Below, piece after piece: positions 7,133-12,796 of a DNA stretch of 12,796 nt (its first letter is position 1; each line of letters opens with the position of its first letter). The notes below the pieces were generated by a model that saw only the letters and a list, made by a program, of their open reading frames with translations, was not told the origin of the DNA and searched no databases. Where the stretch lies: contig CACYEB010000113.1 of the NCBI GenBank assembly GCA_902773305.1, forward strand, positions 1 to 12,796. The letters are read 5' to 3'. The position numbers and the translations under genes are program-made. This DNA is from an uncultured Bacteroidia bacterium (lineage in GTDB: Bacteria > Bacteroidota > Bacteroidia > Bacteroidales > UBA932).

Positions 7133-8623
7133 CTACTCTTGCAACAACGCTGACAGGGTTTCAGGACTGATTTCCTTTGCCAAAACGGTTCCCTCGCCAT
7201 CCAGCAGATAAAGTTTGGGTGCGACGCTCACGTCGTATGCCCTGTACAGTTCGCTGCCGGGCCATTCTGCACGTAGTTCAACCCAGCCGTGGCTGCAGCC
7301 GCGCGTGGCCTGCTTCCACTCTTGAAGGTCGGGACCGACATAAACGGAGATGACTTTTGCCCCGCTTCTGCGCAGCAGGGGTGCCATTGCACGCAGTTCG
7401 CTCCTCCATTTGGTGCACTCAGTGCAGGATACGAGATTGAAAAATAATACGGTGAATTTTTTCCCCCTCTTCTCCAGCAGGCGGCAATCGCGTCCGCAGC
7501 GTGTCTTGAGAATGACATCGGCCGCCTTGCTCCCCGGCGGGTTGAGGTTGAAGCGCCGAACGGCTTCCGCTATCTGAGCCAGCATCTCGGAAGACCACAC
7601 CCCGGGCCGATCCAGGATATATTCTTGCGCCACGAATGCGGCGCTTTCCTGTGCCCTGTAATCGCCCTGGCCGCGCAGATAGTTGTATATGCCCAGGAAA
7701 GTGTTGCGGTACAGACCGGCATCGCCCCCGATTCGCGAAGAAAATGCTTCACACACATCTGCGATACTCTCCCTGCCAAGCCCGATGTTGTCGCGGACAC
7801 CGTCCATAAGCGAATACAAAGACGCAGTGAAGGACTCTTCCTGCTCCAGCAACCGGGCCAGTGCTGCGACATCCAGACGCCGGCCGATGATTCTGCCGTC
7901 GGCGTCAAGGAGAAGCAGGGAAGGGGTGCTTAATACCGAATACTTTTTGTGGAATCCCGATGCTCCGTCAGGATCCCACAGGTTGAAGACCCGTACCTTG
8001 GGATTGTCTATCTGGCCGAAATGAGAGATTGCATACTTTGCCCAGGCAGCCCTGTCGCTTTGAGTGTAAACGGCGTATAAAGAAACGGGTATCGTTCCGG
8101 AGTATTCCTTGAGCAGGGATACCAGAAGCGGTGTCTGCCGGGCACAGGTGCTACAGGCGTCCTCGTAAAAGTAGAGGATCTTATAGGCGCCGGAAGCCTC
8201 CCGGACATCAACCTGTCCGCCTTCAAGACTCTCCAGGGTCAGCTCTGCGGCCGGCATTCCGAGCAGCGACTGGCGGTTGAATTCAGCAAAGGCATACAGG
8301 TTGGGAAGAGTGGCCCCGGAGGGCCATTCGAGTCGCTTGTTTAGGAAGTAATTGTCTGCGATATAGACAGATACACCCTCTGCGCCCATTACAGGGCAGT
8401 CCATATAATAGTCAAAGGCGCGGCCGGCTATCCGTGCGCGGACATCATCGTCGGCCGCAGAACCGATAAGGATATCCAACCGGTTGCAGATGGAATCAAC
8501 CGGCATCGTGCTGATGGCTTCGAAATAACTTTTAAGCGAGTCATATACGGTGGCCTCTTGCTGCGCCACGGCATTAACCCGGCACAACAGCAGCAGAGTT
8601 ATTATGAAGGCGAGCCGCCGCAC
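7133..8623 (-). CDS. Secreted protein with two thioredoxin-like domains (DUF5106-like N-terminus)
   Basis: The product is 496 aa and is probably an envelope thiol-disulfide protein. Seen: a signal peptide at residues 1-20 ending AVA; an alpha-helical N-terminal part at about 25-120 resembling the DUF5106 regions found before Bacteroidota thioredoxin folds; a first thioredoxin-like domain at about 124-262 with CSTC at 157-160 and a cis-proline-type TP at 233-234; a helical linker at about 263-365; and a second domain at about 366-496 with CTEC at 400-403 and AP at 468-469. A further CGRDC pair is at 376-380. C14 lies in LLLC, a poor lipobox, so a soluble periplasmic location is favoured over a lipoprotein. 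The start is a GTG overlapping the coaD TAG stop by one base; it is required to include the signal peptide, as the next in-frame methionine is residue 40. The partner and direction of electron flow are unknown. Confidence 0.82.
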   Translation of the reverse strand: MRRLAFIITLLLLCRVNAVAQQEATVYDSLKSYFEAISTMPVDSICNRLDILIGSAADDDVRARIAGRAFDYYMDCPVMGAEGVSVYIADNYFLNKRLEWPSGATLPNLYAFAEFNRQSLLGMPAAELTLESLEGGQVDVREASGAYKILYFYEDACSTCARQTPLLVSLLKEYSGTIPVSLYAVYTQSDRAAWAKYAISHFGQIDNPKVRVFNLWDPDGASGFHKKYSVLSTPSLLLLDADGRIIGRRLDVAALARLLEQEESFTASLYSLMDGVRDNIGLGRESIADVCEAFSSRIGGDAGLYRNTFLGIYNYLRGQGDYRAQESAAFVAQEYILDRPGVWSSEMLAQIAEAVRRFNLNPPGSKAADVILKTRCGRDCRLLEKRGKKFTVLFFNLVSCTECTKWRSELRAMAPLLRRSGAKVISVYVGPDLQEWKQATRGCSHGWVELRAEWPGSELYRAYDVSVAPKLYLLDGEGTVLAKEISPETLSALLQE

Positions 8624-9105
8624 TATTGTATCATCTCGAGATATTTGCTGATATCCACGTTCTTTGGAATGAAGTCGGTGGCTTTGCCGCCATTGACCAG
8701 CACGTCTCGCACGACTGTAGATGATATGAATGAATATTCGTGGCTTGAGGGGATGAATACGGTGAGAATGGACGGGCGCATCCGCTTGTTGGCTTGGGAA
8801 ATGGCCCGCTCGAGCTCGAAATCGGTGGTGGTGCGCATACCGCGGATGATGAACTTCGCCCCCTTCTCTATGCAGAAATCTACGGTCAGGCCGCTGAAAG
8901 AGCAGACCTCTACATTGGGCAGGCCCGCCACGGCGTCACGGGCAATCTGAACCTTGACGTCCGTAGGGAAGAATCCGCCTCCCTTGGAGGAGTTTTTGCC
9001 GACGGCTACGATTACCTTGTCAAAAATCCTGAGTGCAGATTTAAGCACTTCCAGGTGCCCGAGGGTGAAAGGATCGAACGATCCGGGAAATACAGCAACT
9101 TTCAT
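8623..9105 (-). CDS. coaD: Phosphopantetheine adenylyltransferase
   Basis: CoaD transfers AMP from ATP to 4'-phosphopantetheine, forming dephospho-CoA, the penultimate step of coenzyme A synthesis in the cytosol. The product is 160 aa, exactly family size. Seen: the nucleotidyltransferase motif GSFDPFTLGH at residues 8-17 with TxGH at 14-17, FIIRGMRTTTDFELE at 85-99 containing the phosphopantetheine-binding RGxR, and the second nucleotide-binding motif ISSTVVR at 127-133. All expected catalytic elements are present. It starts 5 bases after the ung stop, and its TAG stop shares one base with the GTG of the downstream thioredoxin-like gene, suggesting translational coupling. No Shine-Dalgarno sequence is visible. 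Confidence 0.97.
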   Translation of the reverse strand: MKVAVFPGSFDPFTLGHLEVLKSALRIFDKVIVAVGKNSSKGGGFFPTDVKVQIARDAVAGLPNVEVCSFSGLTVDFCIEKGAKFIIRGMRTTTDFELERAISQANKRMRPSILTVFIPSSHEYSFISSTVVRDVLVNGGKATDFIPKNVDISKYLEMIQ

Positions 9106-9110
9106 AATGT

Positions 9111-9782
9111 CTATTTGCTCCAGTCTATCGGCGTGGAGCCGTTATTGATTAGGATTTGATTTGTCTTGGAAAAGTGTCGGCAGCCGAAAAAAGCCCCGCC
9201 GGCCAGGGGAGAGGGGTGTGCGGCCTCCAGAACATAATGCCGGGAAGTGTCTATCAGAGCCTTCTTGCTGCGGGCAAAATTGCCCCAGAGGAGAAATACG
9301 ACGCCCCGCCGGCGGTCGCTTATCGTCTTGATCACGGCGTCGGTAAAGGTTTGCCAGCCGAGGCGGCTGTGAGAGGCGGCTGCCGAGGCCCGCACGGTGA
9401 GGATGGCGTTCAGCAGGAATACTCCCTGAGCGGCCCAGCCGCGCAGCGACCCGTCCTTGCCGCTGAGGTCCAGCCCCAGATCGTCTTCTATCTCCTTGTA
9501 TATGTTTTTCAATGACGGCGGCAGCGGCACGCCCTGCGGCACGGAAAACGAGAGCCCTTCTGCCTGGCCGGGGTTATGGTAGGGATCCTGGCCCAGGATG
9601 ACCACCCGCACCTGGTCGAAGGGAGTCAGGGCGAACGCATTGAAAATCAACTTGCCTGGAGGATAAATCGTTATTCCCCGGGCCTTCTCCCTATGCAACT
9701 CGGCAGCGAGTCCTGCAAAGTATGGTTTGTCAAACTCGCTTCCAAGTACTTCCTTCCAGGAAGGTTCAATGATGACGTCCAT
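9111..9782 (-). CDS. ung: Uracil-DNA glycosylase, family 1
   Basis: Ung removes uracil from DNA and so starts base excision repair after cytosine deamination or dUMP incorporation. The product is 223 aa, normal for family 1. Seen: the water-activating loop GQDPYH at residues 64-69 with catalytic D66, the uracil-stacking phenylalanine in GLSFSVP (F79), LLNAILTVR at 123-131 with the uracil-reading asparagine N125, LLWGNFA at 164-170, and the minor-groove loop HPSPLA at 189-194 with catalytic H189. The set is complete, so the enzyme should be active. It lies 17 bases downstream of lon and 5 bases upstream of coaD on the same strand, with no room for a separate terminator. Confidence 0.97.
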   Translation of the reverse strand: MDVIIEPSWKEVLGSEFDKPYFAGLAAELHREKARGITIYPPGKLIFNAFALTPFDQVRVVILGQDPYHNPGQAEGLSFSVPQGVPLPPSLKNIYKEIEDDLGLDLSGKDGSLRGWAAQGVFLLNAILTVRASAAASHSRLGWQTFTDAVIKTISDRRRGVVFLLWGNFARSKKALIDTSRHYVLEAAHPSPLAGGAFFGCRHFSKTNQILINNGSTPIDWSK

Positions 9783-9799
9783 CGTCTGAGGATAAAGTT

Positions 9800-12202
9800 C
9801 TATTCAAATACAAATTTAAGAACTTCATCGACTCTGTCAACATAGTGGAACGTGAGACCTTTGATGTAGATATCCTTGATATCCTCGATATCGCGGCGGT
9901 TTTCACTGGAGATCACGATGGTGTGGATTCCAGCCCGCTTGGCTGCGAGGATTTTTTCCTTGATGCCGCCCACCGGGAGGACCTTGCCGCGCAGGGTCGT
10001 CTCTCCTGTCATCGCCACGCCCTTCTTAATGCTCTGGTTCTTGAGTGCAGAGGCAATGGCGGTTACCATAGTGATGCCGGCGGAAGGGCCGTCCTTGGGT
10101 ATTGCACCTTCCGGAACGTGTATGTGGAAATCCTTCTCCTTGAACACCTTGGGATCGACGCCGATCTTGTCGGGATTGGCCTTGAGCCACTGGTAGGCGA
10201 TCGTAGCGGACTCTTTCATCACGTCGCCCAGGTTGCCGGTGGTGGAGAGATGTCCCTGGCCGTCGCTTACGCTGCATTCGATGAACAGGATTTCGCCACC
10301 CATCTCGGTCCAGGCAAGTCCGGTTACCACGCCAGGCATCTCGTTTCCCTTCTGCATATCGTGGTGGTTTGTGGCCAGGCCCAGATATTCGCGCACGTGC
10401 TGTGGCTTGAGAGTGATTTCGTGTTCCTGTTCCAGGGCGATCTTCTTTGCAGTGATACGGCAGATCTTGGCAATCTGCTTGTCCAGACCGCGTACGCCAG
10501 ACTCGCGGGTATAGTTGTTTATTATCTCCTCTATTGCCGCTTTGCTCAGTTTGAGGTCGGCGGGGGTAAGCCCGTGCAGCCCGAGTTGTTTGGGCAGCAG
10601 GTAATCCTTGGCAATGGAAACCTTCTCCTCTGCCAGATAACCCGATACGTTTATCATCTCCATACGGTCCCTCAGGGCGGGGTGGATGCTCTCGATGTTG
10701 TTGGCGGTGGTGATGAACAGGACCTTGCTCAGGTCGTAGTCCAAATCGAGGTAATTGTCGTGGAATGCTGTATTCTGCTCCGGGTCGAGCACCTCCAGCA
10801 GGGCGCTGGCGGGGTCGCCGTGGAAGTCGTTGAACACCTTGTCCACCTCGTCGAGGACAATCACCGGATTCACAGTGCCGGCTTTCTTTATGGTCTGGAC
10901 AATGCGTCCCGCCATAGCACCGATGTAGGTGCGGCGGTGTCCGCGGATCTCCGACTCGTCGTGAAGGCCGCCGAGAGATATGCGGCCGTATTTGCGTCCG
11001 AGTGCCTTGGCGATGGATTTGCCCAGGGAAGTCTTGCCAACGCCCGGAGGGCCGTACAGGCAAAGTATGGGCGATTTCATATCACCCTTGAGCTTGAGCA
11101 CCGCCAGATACTCTATGATTCTCTCCTTGACTTTTTCCAGTCCGTAATGGTCGTTGTCCAGCACCTGCTGCGCGTGTTTCAGGTCAAGGTTGTCTTCGGT
11201 GGTTTCGCTCCAGGGGAGATCCACCACAAACTGCAGGTACGAATAAATCACGTTGTAGTCGGGAGAGCTGGGATTGGTCTTCTCCATCTTGTGGAGTTCC
11301 TTTTCAAACGCCTCTGCCACATAGTCAGGCCAGTTCTTGCCCTCTGCCGCCTTGCGAAGGGCGTCCACGTCTTCTCCCGCACCGGTCATGCCCAATTCTT
11401 CCTGGATGGTCTTGAGCTGGTTGTTGAGGTAGTATTCCCGCTGCTGCTGATCCATCTCCACCTTTACCTTCTTCTGGATGTCCTCCCTGATTTTCAGGAT
11501 TTCTATCTGCTTGTCGAGCAGGGCCAGCAGCAGTGTGGCGCGCCGCTTGATGTTGCCTTCTTCAAGCAGGGGAACCTTCTCCAGCGGGTTCTCCACATCT
11601 ATGGTGGTAGCCACGAAATTTACCAGAAAAGCATTGTCCTCAATGTCCCTGATGGCATATCCGGCCTCCTGTGACACATTGTGCGTGAGCTTGATGATGC
11701 GCAGGGCGGCGCTCTTTATGCCGTCTGCCAGCGTGTTCATATCGGGATCGGTGGCGGAGGAATGGTCCTCTGCGAGATAGTCGACCGTTGCCATAAGATA
11801 GGGAGAGGTGATGTCAACCGACTTTATGTTGAAGCGGCGCACTCCCTGGATTATGGCTGTCACCGGCATATTGGGCAAGTCTATAATCTTGATAATCCGG
11901 CCCAGGGTGCCCGTCTGGAACAGGTCGTCCCTGGCCGGGTCTTCTGTCTTGGGGTCTTTTTGGGTTACTGCCCCAAGGAGCTTGTTGGACTTGTATGCTT
12001 CGTTGAGCAACTGTATCGATTTCTCTCTGCGTACGGGAATCGGAATTACCGTGTCGGGAAACAGCACGGCATTGCGCAACGGCAACAGTGGCAGTACGCC
12101 AGGTAACTGTTCGTCTTGCAGTTTATATCCCGGGTCTATATTCATCACGGGTATTATATTCATCCCCACTTCTTCTGCGGACAGGTAAAAATCGTCTTTC
12201 AT
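9800..12202 (-). CDS. lon: ATP-dependent protease Lon (LonA)
   Basis: Lon is a soluble hexameric AAA+ serine protease that degrades misfolded and regulatory proteins. The product is 800 aa, normal for LonA. Seen in order: the N-terminal substrate-binding LON domain at about 34-235, beginning [13 protein letters not shown]; a coiled-coil-prone region at about 236-310; Walker A GPPGVGKT at 384-391; Walker [10 protein letters not shown] at 446-454; the sensor region FITTANN at 496-502; and the protease domain at about 615-800 with catalytic S707 in PKDGPSAG and K750 in GGIKEK. The S-K spacing of 43 matches E. coli Lon. The ATG at 12202 gives a short variable extension; ATG codon 14 (12163) is an alternative. 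The gene diverges from the HU gene across 207 bases and leads the lon-ung-coaD-thioredoxin run. Confidence 0.97.
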   Translation of the reverse strand: MKDDFYLSAEEVGMNIIPVMNIDPGYKLQDEQLPGVLPLLPLRNAVLFPDTVIPIPVRREKSIQLLNEAYKSNKLLGAVTQKDPKTEDPARDDLFQTGTLGRIIKIIDLPNMPVTAIIQGVRRFNIKSVDITSPYLMATVDYLAEDHSSATDPDMNTLADGIKSAALRIIKLTHNVSQEAGYAIRDIEDNAFLVNFVATTIDVENPLEKVPLLEEGNIKRRATLLLALLDKQIEILKIREDIQKKVKVEMDQQQREYYLNNQLKTIQEELGMTGAGEDVDALRKAAEGKNWPDYVAEAFEKELHKMEKTNPSSPDYNVIYSYLQFVVDLPWSETTEDNLDLKHAQQVLDNDHYGLEKVKERIIEYLAVLKLKGDMKSPILCLYGPPGVGKTSLGKSIAKALGRKYGRISLGGLHDESEIRGHRRTYIGAMAGRIVQTIKKAGTVNPVIVLDEVDKVFNDFHGDPASALLEVLDPEQNTAFHDNYLDLDYDLSKVLFITTANNIESIHPALRDRMEMINVSGYLAEEKVSIAKDYLLPKQLGLHGLTPADLKLSKAAIEEIINNYTRESGVRGLDKQIAKICRITAKKIALEQEHEITLKPQHVREYLGLATNHHDMQKGNEMPGVVTGLAWTEMGGEILFIECSVSDGQGHLSTTGNLGDVMKESATIAYQWLKANPDKIGVDPKVFKEKDFHIHVPEGAIPKDGPSAGITMVTAIASALKNQSIKKGVAMTGETTLRGKVLPVGGIKEKILAAKRAGIHTIVISSENRRDIEDIKDIYIKGLTFHYVDRVDEVLKFVFE

Positions 12203-12252
12203 CTATAGTATATTGGGTTTACTGGTATGTCAATTTGGCAGAAAAATTTGCC

Positions 12253-12283
12253 GGTAGGTATATAGGTCAATCATTGTGCCAAA
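12253..12283 (-). promoter_or_regulatory. Weak candidate promoter for the lon operon
   Basis: On the minus strand TTTG (12283-12280) is followed after 19 bases by TACCTACC (12260-12253). This keeps only TAnnT of the Bacteroidota -7 consensus TAnnTTTG. Position and spacing suit a lon leader of about 45 bases, but the match is poor and other AT-rich stretches in this gap could serve. Confidence 0.2.
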
Positions 12284-12312
12284 GTGAAAAAATAAAAAAA
12301 ATGCGATATCTG

Positions 12313-12343
12313 TTTGATAAATAAAAAAATAAGCCTATTTTTG
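12313..12343 (+). promoter_or_regulatory. Bacteroidota consensus promoter for the HU gene
   Basis: TTTG at 12313-12316 is followed after exactly 19 bases by TATTTTTG at 12336-12343, a full match to the -33 TTTG and -7 TAnnTTTG elements used by the primary sigma factor of Bacteroidota. Upstream A-tracts add to its expected strength. Transcription would start near 12350, giving a leader of about 60 bases. A strong promoter is expected for an abundant nucleoid protein, and the small protein downstream may share the transcript. Confidence 0.7.
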
Positions 12344-12409
12344 CAGTCCGTTTCGGTTCGCCGGTGCGCGAATATGTTGTCTATCAGAAATATATAATAC
12401 AATAGAATT

Positions 12410-12691
12410 ATGACTAAAGCAGACATTGTAAGCGAAATCGCTAAATCAACAGGACTTGAGAAAGTTGTTGTATTGGACGTAGTTGAATCTTTTATGGAGA
12501 GTGTCAAGGCATCTCTGAGCAAGGGTAACAATGTTTATCTCCGTGGTTTTGGCAGCTTTATCGTAAAGCAGCGTGCAGAAAAGGCAGCCCGCAATATCTC
12601 CAAGAATGTTACCATCACCATCCCTGCACACAAGATTCCCTCTTTCAAGCCCGCAAAGACATTTGTCGAGCAAGTCAAGAATCTGAAATAA
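12410..12691 (+). CDS. HU/IHF-family nucleoid DNA-binding protein
   Basis: This small dimeric protein bends and compacts DNA. The product is 93 aa, the normal single-domain size. Seen: two N-terminal helices at about 3-38, the hallmark GFGSF at 46-50 within LRGFGSFIVKQR, the beta-arm at about 53-76 containing ARNISKNVTITIPA, and the closing PSFKPAKTF at 77-85. The beta-arm tip has RNI where HU and IHF usually have RNP, so the intercalating proline is isoleucine (I63); I recall this form in other Bacteroidales HU proteins. No Shine-Dalgarno sequence is visible; an A/T-rich stretch precedes the ATG. The gene uses more AAA, GTT and similar AT-rich codons than its neighbours, which may reflect high expression. 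The specific paralogue (hupA/hupB-like or other) cannot be assigned. Confidence 0.95.
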   Translation: MTKADIVSEIAKSTGLEKVVVLDVVESFMESVKASLSKGNNVYLRGFGSFIVKQRAEKAARNISKNVTITIPAHKIPSFKPAKTFVEQVKNLK

Positions 12692-12710
12692 TCACTAAAA
12701 CATTATAGTT

Positions 12711-12796
12711 ATGCCTAGCGGTAAAAAGAGAAAGAGACATAAAATGTCTACGCACAAACGTAAAAAACGTTTGCGCAAGAACAGACATAAGAAGAA
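12711..12796 (+). CDS. Small basic AURKAIP1/COX24-domain protein, probably ribosomal (3' end outside window)
   Basis: The ATG at 12711 opens a frame that reads MPSGKKRKRHKMSTHKRKKR and continues in the same extremely Lys/Arg-rich style for 28 full codons before the window ends. I recognise this as the tiny protein, about 30 aa, annotated in Bacteroidota genomes as an AURKAIP1/COX24 domain protein, related to mitoribosomal mS38 and resembling mycobacterial bS22, which sit near the decoding site of the small subunit. Ribosome association in this lineage is inference. It starts 19 bases after the HU stop with no terminator between, so it may be co-transcribed with the HU gene. It is missed easily because of its length, and only a few codons should be missing at the 3' end. 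Confidence 0.8.
   Translation, partial: MPSGKKRKRHKMSTHKRKKRLRKNRHKK

Larger units (their letters stand above)
12203..12409. other. Divergent intergenic region between lon and the HU gene
   Basis: This 207-base AT-rich gap is the longest non-coding stretch of the window. It holds A-tracts at about 12285-12301 and 12320-12329 that could act as an UP-like element for the HU promoter, the HU promoter itself, and a leader of about 60 bases. The leader contains a short inverted repeat, TTCGC at 12357-12361 and GCGAA at 12368-12372, with a 6-base loop. I see no tRNA, riboswitch or terminator in it. Confidence 0.7.

Noticed and set aside
10026..11063. A 345-codon frame on the same strand as lon in another phase
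   Set aside because: Arg/Pro/Gln-rich translation with no domain; it is fully contained in lon.
9845..11674. A 609-codon open frame on the plus strand, opposite lon
   Set aside because: It lies wholly antisense to a full-length, motif-complete Lon protease. Its translation is rich in His, Val, Leu and Gly with no recognisable domain, as expected from the complement of a GC-rich gene with biased codon use.
12205..12233. An E. coli-like sigma70 promoter on the minus strand: TTGACA, 17 bases, TACTAT, just before lon
   Set aside because: Bacteroidota primary sigma factors do not use this consensus, and transcription would start inside codon 2 of lon. It would only make sense if lon began at methionine 14, for which there is no other evidence.

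Overview
The window looks like chromosome from a member of the Bacteroidota, probably order Bacteroidales and possibly Alistipes/Rikenellaceae-like. The evidence is the HU-type protein with the Bacteroidales-style beta-arm, the tiny basic protein starting MPSGKKRKRHK at the right edge, a promoter matching the Bacteroidota consensus (TTTG-N19-TAnnTTTG) in front of the HU gene, a two-thioredoxin secreted protein typical of the phylum, and few Shine-Dalgarno sequences. The genus is a guess. Genes are tightly packed, and nearly all the sequence is core housekeeping. I see no IS element, CRISPR array, tRNA, rRNA, prophage or attachment site, and no convincing previously undescribed system.

Layout. 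(1) 1-342: the 3' half of rpe (ribulose-5-phosphate 3-epimerase), cut by the left edge. (2) 339-1043, minus: a biotin-protein ligase without a DNA-binding domain, convergent with rpe and sharing a CTAG stop. (3) 1088-7124, plus: a packed run rsfS - ftsH - cdsA - psd - MATE transporter - cytidylate-kinase-like gene, with overlaps or gaps of a few bases, so probably one operon. (4) 12202-7133, minus: a second packed run transcribed as lon - ung - coaD - secreted double-thioredoxin protein, converging on the first with only 8 bases between stop codons. (5) 12203-12409: the only sizeable intergenic region, divergent between lon and the HU gene, with a clear HU promoter. (6) 12410-12796: the HU gene, then the small ribosome-type basic protein, cut by the right edge.

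How the genes fit together. The plus-strand operon combines ribosome silencing (RsfS), membrane protein quality control (FtsH) and two steps of phospholipid synthesis: CdsA makes CDP-diacylglycerol and Psd makes phosphatidylethanolamine. The intermediate enzyme, phosphatidylserine synthase, is absent from the window. The minus-strand operon combines ATP-dependent proteolysis (Lon), uracil excision repair (Ung), coenzyme A synthesis (CoaD) and an envelope thiol-redox protein. The items most worth a second look are the double-thioredoxin protein, the coupled MATE/kinase-like pair with a strong Shine-Dalgarno sequence, the small AURKAIP1/COX24-like protein, and a few substitutions at usually conserved positions in BirA, CdsA and HU.
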